From: Diplonema japonicum
Lineage: Eukaryota > Euglenozoa > Diplonemea > Diplonemida > Diplonemidae
NCBI GenBank assembly: GCA_964019335.1
Contig: OZ025667.1
Location: 166,001 to 230,000, forward strand
Reading direction: 5' to 3'
DNA length: 64,000 bases
Shown: piece by piece, positions 8,946 through 20,759 of the stretch
Numbering within the stretch: position 1 is the first letter of the stretch
Layout: every line of letters begins with the position of its first letter
The notes under the pieces: generated by a model
Database searches by the model: none
What the model was told of the DNA's origin: nothing
The model's input: the letters and a program-made list of their open reading frames with translations, nothing else
Made by a program: the position numbers and the translations under genes

Positions 8946-11726
8946 ATGTTACTATTCGTGGGGGTGGTGATGGCGGTAGGGTCGTGGGAGTGGTATGCAC
9001 AGCAAAGCGTATTCCCGGGATGTGCTGAGGACTTAGTGTTCAACAGCAGCTCGATAACATGCGAAACATGTGTCGACGACAGTGAAGTGAATGCACAGGG
9101 AGGAGACTGTTGGTGCAAGCAAGGGACAATCGGTGTACCTGGAGAGTGTGCGGCTTGCCCTGCAAACACGGTTCCCGACTCCAAAAGGCTTACGTGCATC
9201 CCATGCTCTGCCAGCACCACCAGAGGAATTGCTTCAAACGAATGCCAGTGCAGCGGTGCCAACGACGTACTCGTTGATTACCTAGAAGGGACAAGGCTGG
9301 AGGAAAAGGCCTGCCTCGACTGCTCTCTCTACCTCCTCACCGCTAACACTACAACACAGCAATGCGTTCCATCCGGGCCGTGTCCTACCGCCTTCACGCT
9401 TTACCAATCCACCTGTGTCCCCACCACGGAGCTTGAACAGGTTCTCGCCACTTACACTGCTTCGGATTCTTATCTTTCGCGCAATGCGGTCATCTCAGCT
9501 GCCTTCTGCCTCGCAGGTGTGACTGGAGCTACCGGTTGTCGTCATCTTGGAAACCTCTGCACCCTTCAGACCATCTCTGAAATCGATTCCGCCACAGACG
9601 CTTGCCAGTTGTACACGTATGTCGGCACGCAGAACGCTAGCCGTGCGCCGCCCCTTTTCTATGAGAGCGCCTCGATGTTGGACACGATCCAGCAGGACTT
9701 CGTCAGGAACGTTGATTTCGATGAAGACATGTCCATCTCAGTCACCGCCTACACTGTCAACGGGACCTTTCGCGGTGTGCAGCCCCTTAGTAACCAGGTG
9801 TTCATGTGCGAGGTTGTCGAGCCTGTCGCAGCACACGGTTTGAGCTTCGGGAACAACATCATAACGAAATGCGCTGTAAACGATGTATGGCTGAGCGAGT
9901 CGGCGGGGGAGCCGTTGCTCTTCCAGCTGTTTATCAAAAACGAAGCAGGTGCCGAGGTGCCTGTGCCCGTGCGCATAGGGAACGATGGCGACAGCACCGA
10001 GTACTTCTACGGTACACAGCGTGACGTTGTCCAGACGCAGATGCTGAGGCGGTTTGCGCTGTACGACAATTTGCTGTCGACGAGAACCGTGTGGTACGCC
10101 GATGAGCTGACCATCGTGGTGGCAACACGGGATACCAACTACGGTGCCGTTTACACACCACTTGTGACAGTGCACTACACCCGGCTGGATAGAAAAACTC
10201 TTCCGCCCCCTCCCATTGTGCCCCGAACAGTCTTCGATGATGGTGTTGGTTCCACGTCGTCCATCTTCTACGTGAGTGACATCAACCACAGCGCCCTCAT
10301 CGCGCTCATCATCACTTCTTGCTGTGTTTCATTCGCCACATCGTTGGTCAAGGCATGGGCATGGCAACGACGCCTTGTGTCGCCTTACCTGGATCCTTTC
10401 TCGGGGCTTATCAGGTGGATGGTCTACTATGCTTCGCACCTTGCTTTCTACTTCTTCGTTGTGACTTCAGGTGCGACGATGTACTACTTCTTGTGGTTCA
10501 AAGGACAGAGTCGGCCGTCTGTCCTGCTCCCGCCGCCGTCTAGCATCACGTCGTACTTCACCGCATTGCTGTGGACGGCATTTGCCTGCAGATGCATTGA
10601 CGTGGGGTACCGTGTGTTCGAACAGTGCTACATGTGGGTGTTCTTCTTGGATTGGGAGCAGCCACGTGGCAGGTTGATGGCGGAGAACAAGGAAGTACCG
10701 GTGTCCATGTGGCGCATGGTTTTCGCAGCCAATCAGTTCAACGTGTTGCAGTCGCAGCTCTCGTTCAAGATCTACACCACGCTGTTCATGGTGCTTGTGT
10801 TGTTGGAAGCGTTCCAGCTCCAGGGGCTGACCACGGCACAGCCTAATGGGAATAATCTTAGCCAGCAGGGTTCGTTTTCACACCCACTACTGCGCATTGC
10901 CCTTACTGTTATTCTGTGGTACGGTGTTACTTTCGTGCTCTGGCTGTGGGAGGCACTGGTGTACCATCGGTTCCTTGCCGCGGACCCTGTGAGGGAGTTC
11001 AACGACTTGTTGTCACTAGCGAACGTGTCGATGTTCTGCTTGCTGGAGCGAAGGAACGGCTTCTATATCCATGGGAAGTCAGTGCACCAATTTGCGGACG
11101 CCAGCGTTCGGGAGTTCCAGGCGATGCTGAAGAGGGAGGAGGAGGGCGGCATCCCGATGAGAGGCCTAGCGGGGCAGAGCGAGCACCAGACGTTCGAGAT
11201 TCTAGTCGATGATAATCTGTCTAAATTTCTGTATGAGACACAGATGGTGTTGAACAGAGAGAGGATGCCGCAGCTGCAAGGTCAAGGGGCCAGACCGAGG
11301 AGGTGTTATGAGCTATTACTTGGGAGGAGGTCGAGGAACATCCTCACACAGGACGCCCTGATGCAGCTTCAGGAGCTGAACAGAGTGCTGCAAGCGATCG
11401 TCACACGTATTGTGGAAGATGTGCAGGCAAAGACAGCTGTTCATAAATCCTTGGGTGTCATTCCTTTTGTCTTCCCTGGAATGCCAACAAGATTCTTCCT
11501 CGACAGCGACACTGCTTGGGCCCGCTGCATTCTCCTGTACCTTGAACCCGCCATTTCTAATTGCGCGCTTCTCCTCTACCTCTCTCTTGATTTCCACTTC
11601 CAAAACGCATTCGTCTCCGCCTCCATAGCCTTCCTTTTTATCCTTTTCGTGCAGGCCGTGCGGAACGTGCTCGGTGTGACGAACCTGGGGCAGAAGACTA
11701 TGATAGATGATAGATTCTTCTTGTGA
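8946..11726 (+). CDS. TMEM67: Meckelin (TMEM67/MKS3-like)
   Basis: It is a 926-residue single-exon gene. It has a signal peptide (about 1-20) and a Cys-rich N-terminus to about residue 160 with GCC-type repeats (CAACPANTV, CIPCSAS). A long ectodomain follows, then several membrane helices starting near residues 447 and 490. The C-terminal half carries hallmark meckelin motifs: FFLDWEQPRG (about 565), VPVSMWRMVFAAN, GFYIHGKSVH (about 705), HQTFEI, and a C-terminal LGQKTMIDDRFFL close to the LASKTLVDQRF end of animal meckelin. Length is near that of human meckelin (995). Family knowledge: meckelin sits at the ciliary transition zone in the MKS complex. Its presence means the organism builds a cilium or flagellum with a gated transition zone. 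Confidence 0.93.
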   Translation: MLLFVGVVMAVGSWEWYAQQSVFPGCAEDLVFNSSSITCETCVDDSEVNAQGGDCWCKQGTIGVPGECAACPANTVPDSKRLTCIPCSASTTRGIASNECQCSGANDVLVDYLEGTRLEEKACLDCSLYLLTANTTTQQCVPSGPCPTAFTLYQSTCVPTTELEQVLATYTASDSYLSRNAVISAAFCLAGVTGATGCRHLGNLCTLQTISEIDSATDACQLYTYVGTQNASRAPPLFYESASMLDTIQQDFVRNVDFDEDMSISVTAYTVNGTFRGVQPLSNQVFMCEVVEPVAAHGLSFGNNIITKCAVNDVWLSESAGEPLLFQLFIKNEAGAEVPVPVRIGNDGDSTEYFYGTQRDVVQTQMLRRFALYDNLLSTRTVWYADELTIVVATRDTNYGAVYTPLVTVHYTRLDRKTLPPPPIVPRTVFDDGVGSTSSIFYVSDINHSALIALIITSCCVSFATSLVKAWAWQRRLVSPYLDPFSGLIRWMVYYASHLAFYFFVVTSGATMYYFLWFKGQSRPSVLLPPPSSITSYFTALLWTAFACRCIDVGYRVFEQCYMWVFFLDWEQPRGRLMAENKEVPVSMWRMVFAANQFNVLQSQLSFKIYTTLFMVLVLLEAFQLQGLTTAQPNGNNLSQQGSFSHPLLRIALTVILWYGVTFVLWLWEALVYHRFLAADPVREFNDLLSLANVSMFCLLERRNGFYIHGKSVHQFADASVREFQAMLKREEEGGIPMRGLAGQSEHQTFEILVDDNLSKFLYETQMVLNRERMPQLQGQGARPRRCYELLLGRRSRNILTQDALMQLQELNRVLQAIVTRIVEDVQAKTAVHKSLGVIPFVFPGMPTRFFLDSDTAWARCILLYLEPAISNCALLLYLSLDFHFQNAFVSASIAFLFILFVQAVRNVLGVTNLGQKTMIDDRFFL

Positions 11727-11799
11727 AACCAACGAATATGAAAAAGAAAAAGTAGTAAAATCTGTTTTAGAGTTAAAAAAAAAAAAATAGAATTTAATT

Positions 11800-11836
<37 letters not shown>

Positions 11837-11898
11837 TCATTCTTATTTTTCGGAAGAACGTACCACAGCCACAGGACACGCCGTTGGTAGAGACAAAC

Positions 11899-14800
11899 AT
11901 GGCGCCCGATACTGCGAACATCCGGGTGATGGCGAGGGTGAACCCCAAGCCAGGGAGCGTGTGTCTGCACTTGGAAAACGGCGACACAATTATACCCCTG
12001 GAAGAGACGGGGGGGAGACACCACCACAAGTTCCATTTCGACAACGTATTCGACCAACAAGCGAAGCAGACGCAAGTCTTTGAAGAGGTTGGGAAGCCAA
12101 CCGTTGACAAGATCCTTCAAGGATACAACGGCACTGTCTTCGCATACGGGCAAACCGGATCAGGTAAAACACATACCATGCTGGCCCCGGAAGGGGGTAG
12201 CTCCCAGTGCCTCGATCCCTTAAACACCGAATCCTACGCACAACGGGGTCTCATCCCTAGAATGGCGACTGAGCTCTTCGAACGGCTTGAAGCCGCAACA
12301 CGTGAAAACAAAGCCCTTCAACACACTGTGACAGCGTCCTACTATGAAATCTATAACGAGGAGCTGATCGATCTGTTAAGGCCAGCAAATGACAAACGGA
12401 AGATCCGGTTAGAGGGGACGAAAGAAACGTTCAAAATCAGCGGTTTGGTGGCTGCGACACTGGAAGGTCCTGCGAAGCTTTTGGACCTCATTGCAAAGGG
12501 GACGGCAAAGCGGCATGTGGCGAGCACGGCGATGAACGACACGAGCAGCAGGAGCCACAGCATCATTCAGATCAACATCGTGCAGAACGACACAGTGCTG
12601 AAGCACATCACCACGTCGCAGCTGAACCTCGTCGACCTCGCAGGGTGCGAGAGCTTGGGGAGAACAGGCGCCACAGGACAGACCGCTTTTGAAGGCACCC
12701 GGATCAACTTGTCGCTCACAACGCTCGGTATCGTCATCAGCCAGCTGTGCAGAAACGAGAAGTACATCTCCTTCCGTGACTCTCTTATCACACGTGTCTT
12801 GCAGAACTCGCTCGGAGGGAACGCCCTCACTACTGTCGTGGTCACAATGTCACAGCTGCGTGAGAATTACGCAGACACAGTATGTTTGTATTAACCATCT
12901 TCACAACACAATAGATGTCAGTGCTGCGATTCGCGGAACGTGCAAAGCAGATTAAGAACAAGGCACGAATCAACAAACAGCGAACTGCTGCAGAGTGGCA
13001 GATGCTCTGCAAGCAAGCGGAGGAAGAGGTGGAGGTACTGAAGCAACGACTGCTTCTTGCCGGTGCGAGAACGCTGTCGCCCCTGCACGGACCTGATCAA
13101 GTTCAGGATCTCAAGGCAAGGCTTGCCGCAGAACTTGTTGCGCAGGATGATCTTAAAGAGCTGCTTGCTGAGAAGGAGAAGGAGAACTTCCGATTAGAGA
13201 AGAGACTGCAGAGCACAGCTGACGAGCTTGATGAGTATGGGATAACCTTTTGTGTTTGATGTCATTTCTTTTTACAGAACGAGAAATATACTGGACGACA
13301 CGGAGCTGGAGAAATGCGAGAACGCAGCTATGTACCACGCGATGCAGGACCAGCTGAAGCAGACGAAGGAAGAAGTGGTTGCAGAGCGCACCGCTAAGAC
13401 CCGTCTGCAGAACCAAATAAACAAGCTCGAGATCGAAATGGCGGGCATGAGCGAGGAGCTGAAACACCGCGAGGACCAGGTGGTGGTCTCCAGCAGCAAC
13501 GAGATGATGGAGAAGACAGAGAAGATCCTCTCGCTGGAGAGAGAGATCGAAAGCCTGAGGGAACAGCTTCTGAAGAGAGACAAGGAGATAGCAAACATGA
13601 AACAAATGTGGGAGGCAAAGGAGGAATCGTTCAACAAGCAGATCAGCGCGCTGAAGAACATTGGCTCCGACAGCACCATCGAAGAAGCTATCAAAGCGGC
13701 ACTCGAACAACAGAGCGGCACAGCTGATATGTTAAAGATCGAGAACGACGCACTGCGCGCAGAGGTGCAGGAGCTGAAGCAGAAGATTGTGAAGAACTCC
13801 ACTGACCTTGCCACACAGGCGGCGGAAGCAGCAAGCGCAAAGAAGCAAGTCGAAGCCTTCCAAATAATACAAGAGAAGAACAAGGCAAGCCACACAGAAA
13901 TGCTCGCAGCAGTTAAGCGTAACGCGCAAGAATCCGCCGCCCTGAAGCAAGACAATCTGAGACTCAATTGGAAGCTTGCGGGCGGCACAGCTAGGGTTGA
14001 CTCCCTACTGAAGTCCACAGAAGCAGAAAGGGACCACGTCATGAAGGAGCTAGACACACTCATGAGGAACTACCACACCTGCAAAACAGAGCTGGAAGAA
14101 GCTCAACATGAGAACAAGCGTCTCAACGACCAACTCCGCGAGGTGGAGCTCGTGGAGTCACGTCTGGAGGTGTGTATACCTATATTCTTCAATTCACTCT
14201 CAATCACCACAGAACGAAGCAGAGAAGGCAAGAGAGGAGGTGTACACACTAGGGAGGACTGTGTCCATGTACAACGGGAAGATGAAGCAGAAGGACGACA
14301 ACATGACCAGCATTAAGGTTTTGATTTTTTTTTCTACTAATCTTTTTCACCCCCCCCCCCCCCACAGAATTCGATGAAGGGCCTGGCACAGTTGATCTTG
14401 AAGAGCAACCTTCCAAGATCGGAGATGGACGACATGCTGCTGGTTGTGAACCGCATCGCAGAACCAAAGGACAGGGATATGATCGATAAGCTGGCGGACA
14501 AGATTTACGACGAGAAAGCACAGCACGAGCTGGTGGGACATGTGGTGGCGGTCATGGAAGACAGGATAGCTGATGTACGATCCATGGAGGCAAAGGTAGA
14601 AGCCATTGCTAGAGACGACGATGTCGTACCTGAGTCGTTGAAAGAGAACCTTTCCATGCTCAAAAGGCAGCTGGGGAAGGTTATGGAAGTGCTTTCTATC
14701 AGGGAGTACACGCACCCGGAGGATGAAGACCAGCGACAAGATATGCTTCCCGCCGCCACGGTTTTGCTAGAAAAGGTCAAGGGCATGGAACACGAGCTGG

Positions 14801-14907
14801 AAGAACTTCAAAGCATGGGTAAATCTGGCACCCACGCCGTGTGCCCTTTCTGCCAAGAACTTTTCGACAAAAAGCTAATCCGGAGTCACGTAAACCAGGC
14901 GCACTGA
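11899..14907 (+). CDS. Kinesin, N-terminal motor, C-terminal zinc finger
   Basis: Five exons (11899-12879, 12915-13234, 13278-14169, 14213-14317, 14368-14907) encode 945 residues; introns are 35, 43, 43 and 50 nt, all GT-AG. The motor covers residues 1-345: AYGQTGSGKTHTM (P-loop, about 82-94), NDTSSRSHSI (switch I), VDLAGCE (switch II). The first intron interrupts the end of the motor, and splicing restores NYADTMSVLRFAERAK, the expected kinesin sequence. Residues about 360-900 are coiled coil. The end is CPFCQELF...RSHVNQAH, a C2H2/UBZ-like finger. It acts as an ATP-driven microtubule motor. The subfamily is uncertain; the motor-first layout suggests plus-end direction. The start is the ATG at 11899, preceded by a T tract and several CAG/TAG acceptor-like sites. 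Confidence 0.92.
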
Positions 14908-15565
14908 ATGGGGAGGGGAAAAAAAAAAAAGTTTAAAATTAGTTTTAAAAAGAAAATCAAAAAAAAAAAATACAAGTTTCACTTCAACCCTTTGTGCGAA
15001 AGAAAAATAAAAATCAGCTGTAAATCTGATGTCACATTTTTTTTTATCTCCCTTCGTGTTTTGTCGATTTTTTTTTTCCCCCCGTTCGTGAAAATTCCAA
15101 GAGCATGTGCAGAAAAAAATAGAATAATCCTTAAGGATGAATACCCGGAAAAAGAAAAGGGAGAACAACGTTCACTGGGGTAGGTCGAGGACGAAATTTA
15201 AAATTAAAAGGACGGAAAATCCCATCCTGTCCTTTGTGATGGTACCAAAAAAGAAAGAAAAAAAAGGAGGGAGAACCAGAAAAGTGTTTTTTTTATTCTT
15301 TCATTTTCTGTCTTTAGCACCTTAGTACCAGGTTACTAAGGTTTTGTTCCTTTTTTTTTGCGAACAACAAAGACATATAGTCATAAAGAATTATTTTTTT
15401 TTTTTTCCATTTCCTTGCACAGTCCTTCTTTGCAGCTTTTTCTTTATTTAGTCTTCTTTTTTTTTCTTCTTCTTCCTTCTCCCTCTTCCTTGTCTTGTAC
15501 TGAGTTTCTTTCTTACAAAGTTTTTTTTCTTTTTTCTTTTTTCTTTTTTCTTTTTTCTTTTTTCT
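14908..15565. other. Intergenic, ending in CTTTTTT repeat
   Basis: No gene seen. It ends in a (CTTTTTT)n-like tract at about 15526-15565, directly against the truncated LINE fragment, which is probably connected with the insertion point. Confidence 0.55.
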
Positions 15566-17016
15566 GCATCCTCCCAGCGGCGCTCTACGGAGTGCTCTAC
15601 ACACCGCCCACGGACTCGCTTCTGGACTCCCTCAGGAAGAAGATTACCTCTTGCATATGGGGCCCACACAACCCGACTCGCTCATCGGGAGCCCTCCTTG
15701 GGGTGGCTTTCAAAGGTCACAGGCTGGACCCTTATTCAGCAGCCGCATACCGCAGAATCACGACGTTTGCGCGAATGATGCAAAGCGACGAAGGGTCCAG
15801 GGCACTCGTTAAAACGTGCAGGGACAAGTACAAGGAAGCCGCCCGGGGCGGGAGCCCCCTCGGCCCTTGCGGGATGCTCGGACAGACCCACGAACTGCTG
15901 GGGGAACTGGGGTCCAGCTGGGCGCAGTTCGCGCGGCAATGGGTACCCCTGGAGGCCATGAAGCACGAGGTCAGGAAGCTCCTGAAGGTCCACCTGCGAA
16001 CGGCCCTAGAAGAGAGCAGACCCTCCTTTCAGGGGACGGGCAACATCGACGAGAAGGCCACCAACGGGCTACACTTACACCTGGCGACTCGCAATCCGCC
16101 CAAAGCTCGAAGGGTGCTACAGGTGATAGTGGGGGCCGTTTTCCCATTCCACCCCAAGGTCATCAATGACACGGTCGGGGGGCGGACGAAGTGCATGGGC
16201 TGCGACGCTACTTTCGACGTTTCACAACATACGTCAAGGCTCCTGGAGCACACCCTCTGGGACTGTCAGGCACACGAGCACATCAGGACAGCATCCGAGA
16301 AGCGGGCGGCACTATGCGCACAACGTAAGGCCCCGGTGCACACAACTGCATGGCATTGCGACGGGGGGGCTCGTGCTGAGTTACAGCTAATGATGGCGGA
16401 GATTACTGGCAACTTGCAACTCGCCTTTGCACGAAAGAAGACTGTGGACTTTAGTGTTCACTTGTGGAACAGGCCCTTCGAGAAGGGGTGTTTGCTCAAG
16501 CCGCGGTCACTGAGGTGGTACTACGACAACGGTTTGAGGCAACAGTACCTCCCGCGACTATTCCCGCACGTCATCCGATGGCTCTCGGCCCTTCACTGGG
16601 GTACAACAGGTGGACAGGTATCCAGGCTTGAGCTGGCCGTGGACTTCATTGCCACAGAAGGACTCTCGCCTTGTGGAGAGGGTGAGGACATCCAGGAGAG
16701 CGCGCGTGTCATAGGCCGGGTGATAGCGGCACTAGAACGCATCCACACCAATAAGCGCATAGCGCCCCTCATTCCAGCTGCTTCGGTAGCCTCTGTCCAC
16801 TCCCTACGCACGTTGGGTTACTACAACGGCTCCATAAGGGGCTACTCCTCTAGACCGGTATTCGCCTCCCCGGCGACCCGCCACATCCTTGAGAAACAAC
16901 TGTACAACTATTGTGTCCTTACCAACTCGGTTGAGGGTTTTATACCTAAGGTACCGAGGAGGGCGAACGAGGGGCCGAAGGCCACACCACAGCAGAAAGG
17001 TTCGATCAAGAGATAG
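15566..17016 (+). pseudogene. LINE-type retrotransposon C-terminal fragment, open
   Basis: It is about 480 codons in one open frame. The start (LPAALYGV...) resembles the region just after the polymerase domain of LINE reverse transcriptases (the A-x-LYG thumb entry and the LDPYSAAAYRRI pattern). A C-x2-C-x14-H-x5-C knuckle (KCMGCDAT...LEHTLWDC) follows, then a C-terminal domain with RLELAVDFI and SRPVFASPATRH. The same domain is present at 5412-6454 and 61430-61800. There is no polymerase core and no start codon of its own, so the copy is 5'-truncated; the frame shows no internal stop, so it is younger than the other two. The C-terminal domain is not one I recognise. Confidence 0.75.
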
Positions 17017-17799
17017 ATTGAGACTCTTCAGGCGTCCTGCCACATACCGCAGGTACCCTTAAATGTCTCTTTTTTTTTTCTTTTTTCTTTTTCTTTTTTA
17101 CTTTATACTAACTGTCTTCCCCCTATTACGCCCCCCACCCCCCTCCTCCCCCTCCTCCTCCCAGCCTTGTTTTGCTGCTTTTTGCCCTTTTTGCAAAGGA
17201 AGTATGGCGAGAAGAAGAAAATAAAAGAACACGAAAGAAAAGAGACCGGAAAAAGAAAGAAGGAAAAAAAAAAAATGAAGGGACAATCCGCCTCTTTATC
17301 TTTCAAAACAATAGAAGCAGGGAAAAAATACAAAAAAGGGGGGTTGGGGGGAGAACGAAAGTTTGTTTAAAAGAAAGGCTTGATGCTCGTGTCCAACCTA
17401 ATGCCGATGGAGGTGGAGGGGGGTGGGGAAGAAACCCTGTTTCTTTTTAAACTCTTCCATCCTCCAACGAGCGAAAACTATTCCGAATGATTAGACAAGG
17501 CTTGGGGCCAAAAAAAAAAAAATGACTATCGATTCTGCTCGCTCCCTCCGTCTTTTTGGTGGACCGTTGCCACTACCCTTCCCCCATAGTGACCTTTTTT
17601 TATAGTGTTTTTTTTTCTCTTCCCCCCCCCTTTTTTTATGTGTTAAGGCCTATAAGCCTCCCTCATCTATCCTACTCGGAAAAGGGGGAAAATGAAAGAA
17701 AAATTCCTTTCCGAAAAAAAGAAAAAAAATTTTTCACTCTTCATTTTCTGTTAAAAGAAAAAGAAAAAAAGCCTACACCCCCCCCCAAAAAAAACAGGG
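17017..17799. other. Intergenic, homopolymer-rich
   Basis: It holds the presumed 3' tail of the LINE fragment (to about 17065), then purine- and pyrimidine-rich tracts. No gene seen. The last bases before the next ATG (AACAGGG) look like a splice acceptor. Confidence 0.55.
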
Positions 17800-20590
17800 A
17801 TGGACCATATTTGGAACTTAGTGGTCTTCTCATGGGCCGTCTTGTTGTGCAAAGCAGATGAGGTAAGATGGGTCCTTTTAGAAGTAAGCGAAGAAGGAGT
17901 GGTGATCGCCGACGAGGGCATACGAACAGGCGAGCCGAGCCAGAATAAGATTTTAGAAACTGAAGCGCATTTCAGTCTATATCACAACGAGGAGGGTGGG
18001 AATGGGCTGCATTTTCCGGACCCACGGTACATGCATCATGAACACCTCGACGAAACTGGCAAAGACTGGAATGGCACGGTGGTGAGGCATGAGAAGGGGT
18101 TTGTAGATGTAAGACTTCCATCGTCGGTGGACATGTTCCATGTACACCATGGCGGGAAGAAGTCTTCACATTCACTGAAGCGCAGAGGGACTTTGTTGCA
18201 ATCGACAACAACACGCAACCCTGAGGTGGTGGAGTTCCAGACTGTGGCCAATGTGAACGACACTGTTAACATTGTTTTCCTGTCGGGGTGCTACGCTAGC
18301 TCCTCGCGGGACAAGTTTATATCGGATGTCAAGAGGTCTGTCCGCTTCCTGACGGGGATCACCACCTCGGAGGGCAGCATCCTCGTTCATGGGACGCCTC
18401 TCTCTTCGCAGCCTTTTAACCGCTACTTCACGCATTTTAACATTTTCGCGGTTTTTGAAGCCTCCCCGCAAGATGGTGCAAACCACCCCCTTGCCGACGG
18501 GTCCAATCCCAACCCGAAGCCCAACCGCCTGCAATGCAGCTACGGCACCACCATCAAGCGCATGCTGAGCTGCAACTTTGCACAGACACGTTCTCTCGCT
18601 AGCTACGCCCCTGCGTCAGACGTCATCCTCACGCTTGTCAACGACGATGAGTACGGCGGTGCAGGTGGGTCTGGTCAGGCTGCTATATACACCGGCAACG
18701 GTTTCGAAAAAGTCCTCATCCATGAGATCGGCCACGCTGCAGGCGACCTCTCTGACGAGTATGATTACGGCTTCGAGGAACAAGCCGCTCTGCACCTTAA
18801 GAACTGCGACAAAAACAAAAACTCCCCAACATGGAGCTACTGGCAACAGAAGTGGGCCGCACAAGGCAAGCCCACCACACCCTTGTCGACCTGCTCATAC
18901 AAAAACTACTTTCGCCCCACAGATGACTGTCTCATGAAATCGTCCGGCAAACCGAAACTCTGCGACGTATGCAGAGAGGCCCTCCTGAAGACAGCTATCT
19001 TGGACAAGAAGATCGACTTGTCAGTGCCCAGGTGCCCCCTCGTGAACGAGGTGCTGATCGTTAAGAACACCACAATAGGGTACCTCCACGTGAATCCTTC
19101 CATCCAGGATAAGTACCAGTATGAACACCCGAACCAGCTGTGGGGCCCGCCTTTCAAGATTGTGTGGGGCTGCAAGATGGCACCGTTTGGCGTGCCATGC
19201 CCGTCTGTGATCCCTTATGTGAATGGAACCGACATGACAGTAGGAGATTGCAGTGGAGGGGGGATGGAAGGGGTGGACTTATGTGGGTGGGGGAATACTA
19301 TAGGTGACTACGAGCTGCAGGTAACTGTGGTGGACACCGTGACAGGCGGGTGGACAGGGCAGACATCGCAAAGCGCCACGACATTCAAGTTCAAGGTTGT
19401 GGACGACCAGGGGTACGCGGCCAGCAACTGTAACAAGTACGACTGCAACACAAGATACGGCAAGGGCACGGGCGCAGCATGCAACGTGGGGCCCAACATG
19501 ACGGCATGCCTCAGCGCCAACTGCTACTGGCGCCGCTCCGACAAGACGTGCACCAACTTCTTCAGCGGTGCCCCTGGTTCCGGCGACTCAGGGTATAAAA
19601 TCTGCACCCTGTGCGAAGGCAGCCAGGACAAATGCGACATCACATTCAAAGCTCACCCCCAGTCAGCAGAATCCTTCACAGACGGGAAGACCACTGACAT
19701 CGACCCCGTCAACTTCGATTCCATCAAAGACCAACTGGGCGCATCAATATACATCATTATGATCTCGGCAGGGCTGTTTGGGCTCACCATGCTGTTCGCA
19801 CTTTACAAGACATGCAGCAAGACGTTTGGATACGACGAGAAGGAGGAGAAATACACTTCTTGCAACCAAGCACTCCGTATCGTGATCATGATCTTGTTCA
19901 CCATAATGGTGTGGACAGCCGTGGGGGTCGTCGGGTTCGGGGTGTACCTCTTCCTCCAAACTGAAATGGAAATATGGGGCAGTGCAATTGTAATCTTGGT
20001 CATTGTGTGTGGAGCTGGGATTTTCTCGGTGTCGTTCTTTGTATTTGGCGCTGTGGCGGGCAGGGAAAAGTGCAAGCTCGGGGCGTCTGGAGTAGTGTTG
20101 ACCATTGGAACAATTTTGATCGTCGTGCTAAGCATCATTATCCATGCAATGGCAAACAATGCTTCAGATGGTGCTGACAGGCCTCAAAATGCTACAGCAG
20201 AGTGGGAAGCTATTGACATCGATGAGATTGGCGTAAATATCAAGTGGATGGAGCACCTCCGGGACCTGTGGAAGACGGGGTCCCGTTCCTCCCCGAAGAT
20301 CATCTGCAAGTTCCAGGAGGAGATGAAATGCTCTGGTTTCCAGAAGTCGTGCTACAACATTGGTTCGAACAGTAGTTATTGCCCTGCAGACTGCAAGATA
20401 GGGAACACTTATGTGAACCCCTGCATGAACGTGCTTCAAAGAAAGCTTGCGAAGAACTTCAAAACCGCAAGCGCGGTCACTGTTGCTGTGTCGGCCACTC
20501 TTGGGTGCGGTGCTATTCTAGTGTGGTGGTTGTTCGGCTCATTATTCTGTTGCGCGAATAAGTCAGCTAACGAATATAGGTATGATTTTT

Positions 20591-20645
<55 letters not shown>

Positions 20646-20759
20646 GCTTACAATAACCCTGCCAAGCCACCTCCACCAAACTTCGCTCGCCCTCAGCAGG
20701 GGAACCACCACCGCCCGCCGCCCCCCCATGGTCAGTCCATCGAAATGGGGACTATTTAA
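17800..20759 (+). CDS. M64-like metallopeptidase fused to tetraspanin-like module
   Basis: It encodes 964 residues in two exons (17800-20579, 20645-20759). The 65-nt intron is GTATG, a short T tract, an A52 tract, then G. A signal peptide covers about 1-20. Around residues 308-323 lies HEIGHAAGDLSDEY, matching the HExxHxxGxLxDEY zinc site of peptidase family M64 (metzincin-like). After a Cys-rich extracellular part comes membrane helix 1 (about 650-669). Four more helices follow (about 688-716, 727-750, 757-783, 889-915). The order VAGREKCKLG after the second of these, and a loop with MKCSGF, CPADC and VNPC before the last, resembles a tetraspanin with a degenerate CCG loop. Helix 1 brings the chain to the cytosol, as tetraspanin topology needs. 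After splicing the tail is Pro/Asn-rich. It is probably a cell-surface protease. Confidence 0.8.

Noticed and set aside
15358-15565. N-terminal part of the LINE frame with long Phe runs
   Set aside because: This is the CTTTTTT/T-rich flank read through by chance; recognisable coding begins about 15566.
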